From Bacteroidales bacterium (GTDB lineage Bacteria > Bacteroidota > Bacteroidia > Bacteroidales > F082): a DNA stretch of 64,000 bases. A program made the position numbers and the translations under genes. The notes beneath the pieces are model-generated. The model saw only the letters and a list, made by a program, of their open reading frames with translations. It did no database searches and was not told the DNA's origin. The stretch lies in NCBI GenBank assembly GCA_024710405.1, contig JANJUV010000005.1:62001-126000 (forward strand), given 5' to 3'. Positions 57,244 through 64,000 of this stretch are shown here, in pieces; position 1 is the first letter of the stretch; each line of letters opens with the position of its first letter.

Positions 57244-57663
57244 CTATTTCTTCAGTGACCGGATATAGCTGATAATAGCCCAGCGCTCTTCCTCATCAGG
57301 AATTTTCTTTTCATAGTTGGGCATTTCATCGCGTCCGACAAAAGACATGTAGTAAAGATCACCATCACCATAAGCCTGAAACTTGGCACTTGAAAAATCG
57401 CCAGGGAATGTTTCGAGGTTCTTGGCTTTTGGACCATCGCCCAAACCTGTGTTTCCATGACATGAACGGCAATGTTTGGCATAGGCGGTTTTTCCCAGGG
57501 CAATCGCATCAGCATCCCCTGCTTTATTGGGATTCTTCATGGCTTTGTAATTGGCAGGAACATCCCAGGGCGCACCTTTTTTCTGCTCTTGGGGGGTTAC
57601 GAATGCTGTCAACAGCCATGCAGCTGAAAAAAGCAATGCTACGGCAAGAAGGGTTTTTTTCAT
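57244..57663 (-). CDS. small class I cytochrome c
   Basis: 139 residues with a signal peptide (LLAVALLFSAAWLLTAF), one heme motif CRSCHGNTGLGDG, and a methionine ligand in GRDEMPNYEKKI; the last helix ends SYIRSLKK. It is a soluble or lipid-free periplasmic electron carrier between the membrane cytochromes and the outer components. A -7 element lies upstream at 57739. It is downstream of the DUF5777 barrel gene by 118 bases. Confidence 0.92.
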   Translation of the reverse strand: MKKTLLAVALLFSAAWLLTAFVTPQEQKKGAPWDVPANYKAMKNPNKAGDADAIALGKTAYAKHCRSCHGNTGLGDGPKAKNLETFPGDFSSAKFQAYGDGDLYYMSFVGRDEMPNYEKKIPDEEERWAIISYIRSLKK

Positions 57664-57738
57664 GGTTTTTAAAATTTAGTTATACAATTGTACATTTTCT
57701 GTTCAGAGCTGTGTTTGTATTTGACACAAGACACTTGA

Positions 57739-57746
57739 CAAAGATA
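57739..57746 (-). promoter_or_regulatory. -7 promoter element of the small cytochrome c gene
   Basis: On the minus strand TATCTTTG, a full TAnnTTTG match, is 75 bases before the start codon at 57663. No good -33 element. Confidence 0.4.
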
Positions 57747-57781
57747 AGCATACAAAGCTTATGCCACATCAGTTTCATCCA

Positions 57782-58663
57782 CTAAAAACTCCACAGTCTT
57801 GTCATGGTGAAACCCAACATCAGTCCTCCGTCAGTGAAGTCATTCGTGTTGAACATCATGCTCTGCTGAGGGACCAAACCATCTGATGAAGCCACGTAAA
57901 TGTGGAAAGCGTGTGTGCTCGTGCAGATTTCCCAGCCGATTCCCAGATTTGGTTTCGAAGGATGATAGAATCCGCGTTGTTCGGAAATTGCTTTTATCTT
58001 CAGCGGCACGTCATATTGAAAAATGATCGATGATTGGGGTGAAAACTGAGCCCTTCCATTGAGACCAACGGCAATCACATCATGATCATAATCAGCATCA
58101 ACGCTGTTGTAATGTGTGAAACTCGCGTTGAACTGCAATGAGAGCCAGTCGTTGAATTTGCGCCCGATAATCAATTGCGAAAAATATGATAATCTGTTAG
58201 CGGCATTGTAATCTTCTCCAAAAATATCCTTATTGCTTCCATCAATGGCTATGTTTCCATAAAAGGCCACAGCAACCGGAATGGTATTCTTGCGGGTTTG
58301 CTCAAGTATGGTATATTTCAGGTTGAAATCACTGTGCATTTTCTGGCGCGTGAGACCATATCCTATCTGCAGGTTCTTGATTGGCACATAATTGAAAGCC
58401 AGTCTGATGTTGGCTCCCGGAGCATACATACCAAAAAGATCGCTGAAACCATTCTCCATAGTTCCAAATTTATGTTGAATCACATATTCCAATGTTCCTT
58501 CGGATGGAATGAAGGTTGTTTGGTTGTCAATAAGATAGCCGCTTTGAAAAGGAGGCCTAACCGGCTTATCTTTTTCTTTTGCGGGTGCAGCTTCATCGTC
58601 CTGTGCAAACGAGGAAAGGATGAAAGCAAATGATAACATGAGTAACAGTGTATTCTTTTTCAT
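57782..58663 (-). CDS. DUF5777-family outer-membrane beta-barrel protein
   Basis: 293 residues. A signal peptide (LLLMLSFAFILSSFAQ) and an acidic linker precede a region of alternating amphipathic strands ending in phenylalanine (TMTRLWSF), the form of an outer-membrane barrel. Features such as TLEYVIQHKFGTMENG and DLFGMYAPGANIRLAFNY fit DUF5777, a family of unknown function often beside cytochrome genes in Bacteroidota. It starts 11 bases after the stop codon of the monoheme lipoprotein gene, so the two are co-transcribed. It could be the pore part of an electron conduit across the outer membrane; this is inference. Confidence 0.82.
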   Translation of the reverse strand: MKKNTLLLMLSFAFILSSFAQDDEAAPAKEKDKPVRPPFQSGYLIDNQTTFIPSEGTLEYVIQHKFGTMENGFSDLFGMYAPGANIRLAFNYVPIKNLQIGYGLTRQKMHSDFNLKYTILEQTRKNTIPVAVAFYGNIAIDGSNKDIFGEDYNAANRLSYFSQLIIGRKFNDWLSLQFNASFTHYNSVDADYDHDVIAVGLNGRAQFSPQSSIIFQYDVPLKIKAISEQRGFYHPSKPNLGIGWEICTSTHAFHIYVASSDGLVPQQSMMFNTNDFTDGGLMLGFTMTRLWSF

Positions 58664-58674
58664 CTTCGTCTGTT

Positions 58675-59058
58675 TTAATTGTTTTTGGCTCCTTGTTTGA
58701 TCCAGGCAAGAATAAGTTCAGCGTCAGCCTTTTTATACTTCTTGAAGTTGTGGGTAGAAGCATCGGGATGCGGGTACCAGTAGATCAGGCTTGTCTCGGG
58801 ATCAGCACTATTAATCAATGCAGGTACGATAGAAGCATAGGCCTTGTCAGCTGTGAGATCGGGTGCAGTACCACCGGTTTTGTGACAGGCCAGGCATTGG
58901 TTCGATTCGAACAATGGAGCAATTTCGGTAGCAAATTTGATATCAACCGTAGGATCGATGGGTGGTAATTCGGGTTCAACCACGAATTCATACTGACATG
59001 AGCTTAGCAGTATCGCTACCGAGGTTACCAATAAGATGAATAATTGTTTCGTTCTCAT
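58675..59058 (-). CDS. monoheme cytochrome c lipoprotein
   Basis: 127 residues. The signal peptide ends VAILLSSC with C21 as the lipid site. One heme motif, CLACHKTGG, follows IAPLFESNQ, the pattern of cytochrome c domains in Bacteroidota lipoproteins; the last helix reads ADAELILAWIKQGAKNN. It would be attached to the inner face of the outer membrane or exposed on the surface. It is 11 bases upstream of the DUF5777 barrel gene and downstream of a terminator-like hairpin. Confidence 0.9.
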   Translation of the reverse strand: MRTKQLFILLVTSVAILLSSCQYEFVVEPELPPIDPTVDIKFATEIAPLFESNQCLACHKTGGTAPDLTADKAYASIVPALINSADPETSLIYWYPHPDASTHNFKKYKKADAELILAWIKQGAKNN

Positions 59059-59097
59059 TATTTTATAAATTAATTCGTTTGCTGTTTTTAATCATTA

Positions 59098-59130
59098 AAG
59101 GAGCAGGCTTTGTGTGAAAACCTGCTCCTT
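59098..59130 (-). terminator. terminator-like hairpin after the six-heme lipoprotein gene
   Basis: A 10-bp stem (AAGGAGCAGG at 59098-59107 and CCTGCTCCTT at 59121-59130) with a 13-base loop, followed on the minus strand by TTTAAT. It lies 21 bases after the stop codon of the six-heme gene. It may allow more of that protein than of the following gene products. Confidence 0.7.
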
Positions 59131-59150
59131 CAACAAAGTCAACGGAAACC

Positions 59151-60203
59151 TTACGGAAGTGCAGCAATTGTATTTTGCAGCAACCTTACGGTGTAAGTCG
59201 GGTTGTGTACTCCAAGACTCTTGTCTTCTTTTACGGCTCTGTAGTTTATTGCGGCTCCGCCTACAACGGCAGGATATGTTCCGGCAATGGTATTATCTGA
59301 TCCGGCAGCAGTGATACCGGCAGCATCAAGCTTTAGTTTAAGCTCATCAAGCAACGCGGATACTTCAGCCTGAAGTTCGTTTACACTGGCAATAAGTGCT
59401 GCATTATCGCTGTGACAATCAACGCAACCTGCTGTATTCAGAGTGCCGGCTGCGTTGCGAAGGTACATGGCATGACCGCCTGATTCATATCCGTAAGCGG
59501 TGGTCATGTGGCAGGTAACACATTGATCGGGAATAAGTGCAGTGTGGAGGCTGTTGTTGAGCCCTTCGCCAATGTTAAACATTGCATTACCAGTAATAAG
59601 GTTGGCCTGTGTACCATAGTGCATGTGATAACGAATAGAAGTAACAGTAATGTCAGGACCACCGACTGTCGGGAAGTTGCTGACAGCCCTGCCCTGATGG
59701 CAACTGGCACAAACACTTCCTTTACCGAAATCAAAAGTTTCTTCGGTATTGTTCATCGCAATGGCACCGCTTACCGTAAGCGCCCAATCGCTCTCGGTGT
59801 AGGTGGAATGGATACTGTGGCATGTGTAACAGTTTGGCGGATTCGGATTGTTGATAATGGCTCCGGTTGCTGTGTAGTCATAAGTACCATTGATATGGCC
59901 AAGGAAACCCTGGCTGGTGTGGCAGATGGCGCATTCGCCGTTGTTGCGGACAAAGTGACCGCCCGTTGCATGCAGGGAGGCTTCCCATTGACGAGAGGCG
60001 GTGAACAGACTTTCAGAGTTATCGTGGCATACTGCACAGGTGGCTGTTCCATCCTGGCCATTGATACCGTTCTCACCATCTTTTCCGTCAGCCCCGTCTT
60101 TACCGGGTAAGCCGGCCGGCCCTTCCTTGGTACACGAAATAAACAACATTGATGCAAGCAACACCGTTGCAAACATCCACATAAAAGATTTCAGATTTTT
60201 CAT
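59151..60203 (-). CDS. six-heme c-type cytochrome lipoprotein with collagen-like spacer
   Basis: 350 residues. The signal peptide ends SMLFISC with C24 as the lipid site. Residues 28-54 are nine Gly-X-Y triplets (GPAGLPGKDGADGKDGENG and so on), a collagen-like stretch that would hold the heme domain away from the membrane. Six CxxCH motifs follow: CAVCH, CAICH, CYTCH, CASCH, CVTCH and CVDCH. A 100-residue C-terminal region without hemes (about 255-350) is partly helical. The protein is probably on the outer membrane or cell surface and could hand electrons to an extracellular acceptor or receive them. It is the first gene of the cytochrome cluster, with a 368-base leader region upstream. Confidence 0.9.
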   Translation of the reverse strand: MKNLKSFMWMFATVLLASMLFISCTKEGPAGLPGKDGADGKDGENGINGQDGTATCAVCHDNSESLFTASRQWEASLHATGGHFVRNNGECAICHTSQGFLGHINGTYDYTATGAIINNPNPPNCYTCHSIHSTYTESDWALTVSGAIAMNNTEETFDFGKGSVCASCHQGRAVSNFPTVGGPDITVTSIRYHMHYGTQANLITGNAMFNIGEGLNNSLHTALIPDQCVTCHMTTAYGYESGGHAMYLRNAAGTLNTAGCVDCHSDNAALIASVNELQAEVSALLDELKLKLDAAGITAAGSDNTIAGTYPAVVGGAAINYRAVKEDKSLGVHNPTYTVRLLQNTIAALP

Positions 60204-60571
60204 AGTTTTTGGTTTTAGGTTTATGTATTTCTTCCTGCTATATTAAGGCATTTGATTGCAATGCAATGTTAACACCCTTTTGTTAATCCTGCAACAGTAA
60301 ATAAATGAGGTTTTACTGTACTAAAGAAGACATATTTCTATTTTTAGGATGATATAAATCACTATTTGAGATGTTTCACGTCACCTTTACAAATATAAGA
60401 TGTTACATATTAGATTTTTATATGTGTTACATGATGAAATATTCAGCAAGGTACGAAAACCAGAAGCAGTTGTCAAGTGATGCAAAATTTCTTAAAAATT
60501 CATAAAAAAATGAAACTGATTACTCTTTCAGCAGACTGCTTGACGGTTGTTCTTCGGGAGAAACCGGTACA
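60204..60571 (-). promoter_or_regulatory. non-coding region upstream of the cytochrome cluster
   Basis: No gene is seen in these 368 bases. On the minus strand TATATTTG (60390-60397) is a full TAnnTTTG match. Around it are candidate regulator sites: TGTTACAT appears near 60401 and again near 60427, inside an imperfect inverted repeat (ACATAT ... ATATGT). Nearer the gene lie ATTGCA-A-TGCAAT (60255-60267) and the palindrome TGTTAACA (60267-60274). GTTAC-containing palindromes are typical of CRP/FNR-type regulators such as HcpR and Dnr, but the match is not specific enough to name one. The half near 60572 shows nothing recognisable. Confidence 0.45.
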
Positions 60572-62308
60572 TCATGAACGAAGGCTTAACTCAGACCTGA
60601 TCTCTTCAAGGAAATAAACTAATTCATTCATATCATGCTTATTAACATCAATGACAAGCAGTGGGTCTATGTCTAGCTGGCAACAGATTTCGTCAACCAT
60701 ACCTTTCCTGATGACCCAGCATTGAATACACTGTGTATTTATTAACAAAGATGGCAAAACATCAGCCCAACCGGAACCCTCCTTTTCCATCGGTCCTATT
60801 TCATCTAGAAAGATCAGATCGGTATTTTCGCGAATGGCAGTCAAGAGACACTCTTTCCCCTTTTGAAAAGCCCTTGGATTAAACCAGTACTTCCTTAATT
60901 TAAACCAACCCCCGACAGCATTTATTGAGGCGAGGGGCAATGACTCCTGACCAGGCAAACAAATAAGGTTATAGGAGTTTCGGGCATTATCTTCAAATGT
61001 CCCTGTTGCGATAAACCCTCCTGTTTTCCATCCCCTTTGGGCAAGTTCCTGATGAAGCCTTCCGGCATATGTTGATTTTCCACTGTGAACCTCTCCTGTC
61101 AAAATCACTATGGTAGTTGAAGTTGTTGAAATCCTGAAACGTGCATACAAAAACCTGGATGCCTGCATGAGGGCCGAGATAAATCCGGCCGGATGTTTAA
61201 GCACGATCCGGGGATTCGGTAAAAGACTGATTAAAGCGGGCAGGGCTGAAAATGCCATTTCCGTGGAATGATAGAGTCCGTAAAAGCCTTTTCGCAACAA
61301 GACTTCCTTAATAAATGGGTTTCGCAACTCAGTGCTGATCGCTGAAAAACCAAAAATCACAATGACAGCTCTGAAGTTCATTTCCAAACCAATACGTAAC
61401 CCATCCATGGTTAACATGCCTTTACCGGAAGCAAAATCCCATAATAAGGATGCTATGAGTGTGATGAGTAAGAATTGTATCCATATTCCGGGTTTGCGCA
61501 TTCTTCTTAATGAGGTTCGATAAAAATAAATGATGAAGAAAACGAAAAGTGAACCGGCAATGACTGAGACGATGATGAAGTCCTTATTCAATAAATACAT
61601 AATAGCTACTGCGCCCAGGATCAGAACAAACAGGCGGATCAGCGATGCTTTGCTGTAGTTTTGAACAACTATGTGCTGCTGAAACTCATTCTGTCTTAAG
61701 AACGGTAAAAATACGGAAGGGCTGGCGCTGACAAGTGAATGGGCTGATAAGAAGTAACCAAGCATGGCAGCTGTTATCCCGAATATTGCATAAACAATAC
61801 TGACGGCCATTACCAGAACGAAAGGATCTGGATTAAGCCATCCTGTAAGCTTTACCAGGTATTGATAAAAACTGTCGGCAATAAGGATCAGATCGAATCC
61901 ATACAAAATCAGAAGGTTTAACACTTTCTGAAACAGCGTCCACAAAACAGCAAGGGCTCCCGCCACTGAATAAGTTACCATATTCCTTCCTGCCAGAAGC
62001 GACAGTTCAATAATCAGGGCTTCCATGATGATGCCTATCATTGGACCCAGAATGATCGCACTCGGGGAAAGTGATTTCATTACCGCACAAACTAATCCCG
62101 CTCTGATCAAAACCCACCGCTCATTCCATATCCTGCTGAAAGCTATCAGGAGCAATACACTAAATGAAGAAAGCATCATTCCAGCTAAAGGAATCCGTAG
62201 GTTGTGGAGAAAACTACCAACAATAATTTCGAATGCAGCCCAAACGCTGCCAACAACTGCTGCCTTCACCCACTTATCGGGAAGTGTATTCCTGCCTGAG
62301 TTTGTCAT
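60572..62308 (-). CDS. membrane protein fused to a P-loop NTPase (THEP1/NTPase_1-like)
   Basis: 578 residues in two parts. The first 390 or so residues hold about 9-10 membrane helices: an N-terminal six-helix part (GSFLHNLRIPLAGMMLSSF, LSPSAIILGPMIGIIMEAL) that looks like an ECF-type substrate-binding (S) component, and a second part (GMLTMDGLRIGLEMNFRAVI) with an EcfT-like look. The C-terminal domain is an NTPase of the THEP1 group: Walker A GEVHSGKST at 405-413, Walker B LIFLDEIGPME with D502 and E503. Its start codon overlaps the mobA stop codon by 4 bases, so the two are coupled. A link to molybdopterin or molybdate handling is likely but the substrate is unknown. Confidence 0.78.
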   Translation of the reverse strand: MTNSGRNTLPDKWVKAAVVGSVWAAFEIIVGSFLHNLRIPLAGMMLSSFSVLLLIAFSRIWNERWVLIRAGLVCAVMKSLSPSAIILGPMIGIIMEALIIELSLLAGRNMVTYSVAGALAVLWTLFQKVLNLLILYGFDLILIADSFYQYLVKLTGWLNPDPFVLVMAVSIVYAIFGITAAMLGYFLSAHSLVSASPSVFLPFLRQNEFQQHIVVQNYSKASLIRLFVLILGAVAIMYLLNKDFIIVSVIAGSLFVFFIIYFYRTSLRRMRKPGIWIQFLLITLIASLLWDFASGKGMLTMDGLRIGLEMNFRAVIVIFGFSAISTELRNPFIKEVLLRKGFYGLYHSTEMAFSALPALISLLPNPRIVLKHPAGFISALMQASRFLYARFRISTTSTTIVILTGEVHSGKSTYAGRLHQELAQRGWKTGGFIATGTFEDNARNSYNLICLPGQESLPLASINAVGGWFKLRKYWFNPRAFQKGKECLLTAIRENTDLIFLDEIGPMEKEGSGWADVLPSLLINTQCIQCWVIRKGMVDEICCQLDIDPLLVIDVNKHDMNELVYFLEEIRSELSLRS

Positions 62309-62880
62309 AGGCTAAATCCCTGCAGTAACTTATAGTCCTCATCATTATTTACATTGAAGAACCGATTCTCAAGACCCAACAGATCGAAATCAACAAACTG
62401 TACCTTAAGTCCCTTCAGGATACCCTTCATTTTCAGTCTGCCTTCAGCTACTTCTGTTGACAGAAATGCCAGTGCTGATTTATGATACACACCGCAAACC
62501 GGTATCAAAAGACCATTGACTTTTGCAACTACTGCATCACATTCCTTTGATTCCAAAAGAAAGTGCATCATCACTGAATGGGTTATCAGGGGCAAATCGC
62601 AAGGCAATACCATTAAGGAATCAGGACGAACAGCAGATAAACAGCTCAGCAGTGCACCGGCCGGCCCGTAACCAGGAATCATATCAGGGATTTGTTCCAA
62701 TCCCAATATGCTGTATGATGAATCATTTGAGCTGATAAAAAGCTGGCTGCAATGAGGAGACAAAGCGTCTATGGCATGTTGAATAAAGGGCTTGCCCTGA
62801 TATAACAACCATGCTTTATCTTTTCCCATTCGGGATGAATTGCCCCCGGCAAGGACAACACCAGCAAAATCATGTTTCAT
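62305..62880 (-). CDS. mobA: molybdenum cofactor guanylyltransferase MobA
   Basis: 191 residues from the methionine in MKHDFAGVVLAGG. A longer frame extends to 63045, but this start gives the normal N-terminus of the family. The nucleotide-binding motif is LAGGNSSRMGKDKAWL and the metal-binding aspartate is in VLPCDLPLITH. MobA adds GMP to molybdopterin to form the guanine dinucleotide cofactor of DMSO-reductase-type enzymes, so the genome probably encodes at least one such enzyme. It overlaps the membrane NTPase gene by 4 bases. A TATCTTTG element sits immediately upstream of the start, which would leave almost no leader. Confidence 0.92.
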   Translation of the reverse strand: MKHDFAGVVLAGGNSSRMGKDKAWLLYQGKPFIQHAIDALSPHCSQLFISSNDSSYSILGLEQIPDMIPGYGPAGALLSCLSAVRPDSLMVLPCDLPLITHSVMMHFLLESKECDAVVAKVNGLLIPVCGVYHKSALAFLSTEVAEGRLKMKGILKGLKVQFVDFDLLGLENRFFNVNNDEDYKLLQGFSL

Positions 62881-62884
62881 CGAA

Positions 62885-62892
62885 CAAAGATA
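62885..62892 (-). promoter_or_regulatory. possible -7 promoter element of mobA
   Basis: On the minus strand TATCTTTG is a full TAnnTTTG match, only 4 bases before the ATG at 62880. There is no good -33 element, and the word also fits coding sequence of the longer frame, so this may be chance. The rest of 62893-63165 shows no gene or terminator that I can support; it must hold the promoter of the plus-strand lipoprotein gene. Confidence 0.35.
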
Positions 62893-63165
62893 GAATAGTT
62901 CTTTTTCGTTGTTGTTCTCCATGAATGCGAACCCTTCCACATCAATATCCATGGTGTAACCCGAAATCCTGAATTTCGTATAAATAGTACTAATCCAATA
63001 CATCTTGTGTTCCCAATTTAGGAAACGTGCCCCAATTTTGGACATTTATTTTTTACGCATATTACTTATATTACTGATTTATAACTCGTTGAGACAATCA
63101 TGTTATATGGCATTATTCTTGAAAGACGGAAACCTATTAAGCGAATCACCGAAAAATCGAAAAAC

Positions 63166-64000
63166 ATGAAAAGAATCTTACCCTTTGTAATATTGTTGTC
63201 TGTATTGCTGTTCCTGAACTCATGTAACAAGGAGAACAGCGGGCCTGACAAATTAAAGGTTGAAAACCTCAACATACCTGATGGATTCAGGTTTGAAACA
63301 ACCAGGGATGTTGATGTTTCCGTAGTACTGCCATCAAGTGTGGACTACAGTGAATTCAGATCCCGGGTGGATTTTTATAGTGACGACCCGGCTGGCAGTG
63401 GTTATCTGTTGCAATCAGCTGCAGCAGACGCATCGGGAAAGGTTAGTGTTACCCTAAGGGTGCCATCCTATCTCAAGCAGGTATTTGTGCAAAGTTTTGC
63501 AGGCACTGCCTTAGTGGATCTGCCGCAATCAGGCACGAAAGAAGGCGGGATTGTCATTGATTTCGATGAACCTGTTTTGTTCGACCCGCCAAATGAAAAC
63601 CCCGGTGAATCAAAATCAGCGGTAGTTTCTCCTGCTAATGACAACAGTAATTATGTATTCAAATCCGGGAAGGCAACAATTGTAAACCTGGTTTCAAATG
63701 GTGACTTCTCGTTGAATGAGTTCGGTTTAATCTCTGATTGGTCATCTCCCATGACAGCTGATGAAAAATGGCATGTTACCTCAACCCTCGGACTGAACCA
63801 TGCCCGTCAACACACTCAGGGAGCTGAAAAAATGCTTCGCAAAACTTCCAGTCCGGCAAGGTATGGAGGTGTTGCACAGCTGATTCCGGTTTCACCAGGC
63901 GACTTAATTACATTTTCGGCTGACATACGCGGCACAGGCAACCAGAATAATATTACCTGGCTGTTCCTGATTGCACGTAATGCCAGTGGAAACTCTTTTT
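63166..64000 (+). CDS. secreted lipoprotein, LruC-like N-terminus (3' truncated by window edge)
   Basis: 278 codons are visible and the frame is open to the end of the window. A lipoprotein signal peptide ends VLLFLNSC with C20 as the lipid site. The following region (IPDGFRFETTRDVDVSVVLP, then GKVSVTLRVPSYLKQVFVQS) resembles the N-terminal domain of Bacteroidota LruC-type proteins. A second domain begins NLVSNGDFSLNEFGLISDWS, the usual entry into a carbohydrate-binding, jelly-roll type module. A surface-exposed lipoprotein is most likely. It is divergent from mobA and starts a new unit. The full length and function cannot be judged from this part. Confidence 0.82.
   Translation, partial: MKRILPFVILLSVLLFLNSCNKENSGPDKLKVENLNIPDGFRFETTRDVDVSVVLPSSVDYSEFRSRVDFYSDDPAGSGYLLQSAAADASGKVSVTLRVPSYLKQVFVQSFAGTALVDLPQSGTKEGGIVIDFDEPVLFDPPNENPGESKSAVVSPANDNSNYVFKSGKATIVNLVSNGDFSLNEFGLISDWSSPMTADEKWHVTSTLGLNHARQHTQGAEKMLRKTSSPARYGGVAQLIPVSPGDLITFSADIRGTGNQNNITWLFLIARNASGNSF

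Noticed and set aside
59508-60110. 200-residue plus-strand open frame opposite the six-heme cytochrome
   Set aside because: The opposite strand has six regular CxxCH motifs and a lipoprotein signal, so this frame is a shadow.
63066-63275. 69-residue minus-strand frame at the start of the last lipoprotein gene
   Set aside because: Antisense to a clear lipoprotein signal peptide; no support.

Overview
The window is chromosomal DNA from a member of the Bacteroidota, most likely in or near the Bacteroidales. Several things point there: promoters of the form TTTG or TTG, then about 19 bases, then TAnnTTTG, in front of many genes; weak or absent Shine-Dalgarno sites; a TonB-dependent receptor with an N-terminal carboxypeptidase-regulatory-like domain; three proteins ending in type IX secretion (T9SS) sorting domains plus a PorV/PorQ-like barrel; the ileS-traR/dksA-lspA order; and ATP synthase genes in the split atpDC / atpBEFHAG order. 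I saw no rRNA, tRNA, CRISPR array, insertion sequence or prophage. Both ends cut through genes.

Layout. 1-2 kb: the end of a LytS-type histidine kinase, its LytTR response regulator, and a small unknown membrane-anchored protein. 2-11.3 kb: one operon encoding a TonB-dependent receptor, a 1446-residue secreted T9SS protein and a PorV/PorQ-like barrel. 11.3-16.5 kb: greA (with a terminator-like hairpin in its leader), a HIT protein, a PurF-like amidotransferase on the minus strand, a GNAT acetyltransferase and a YfcC-type permease. 16.5-27.5 kb: a 1498-residue hybrid sensor kinase, a secreted FG-GAP protein, pfkA with a DUF3995 membrane protein (minus), and a dicarboxylate/amino-acid symporter overlapping a secreted Asp-box protein. 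27.5-35 kb: an RND efflux system (TolC, adaptor, pump) with two TetR-type genes. 35-39 kb: two overlapping DUF3857/transglutaminase-like proteins. 39-50 kb (minus): radA, ferritin and all eight F-type ATP synthase subunits, interrupted by two plus-strand lipoprotein genes. 50-54.6 kb (minus): lspA, traR/dksA, ileS. 54.7-60.2 kb (minus): a c-type and b-type cytochrome cluster with a DUF5777 beta-barrel. 60.5-62.9 kb (minus): a membrane protein fused to a P-loop NTPase, coupled to mobA. The end of the window starts a secreted lipoprotein.

How the parts fit. The ATP synthase, cytochromes, mobA and ferritin describe an energy metabolism with respiratory electron transfer, iron storage and probably a molybdopterin enzyme. 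The cytochrome cluster contains pieces for every envelope layer: inner-membrane cytochrome b, membrane-anchored 7-heme cytochrome, small periplasmic cytochrome c, an outer-membrane-type barrel, and two cytochrome lipoproteins. It is the best candidate here for a poorly described system, possibly an electron route across the outer membrane. The receptor / giant secreted protein / PorV-like operon is the second candidate.

Several start sites are placed by promoters rather than by the longest reading frame (HIT protein, FG-GAP protein, symporter, first TetR-like gene, TPR lipoprotein, ileS, mobA, atpB). All functional calls come from reading motifs and gene order; no database search was run.
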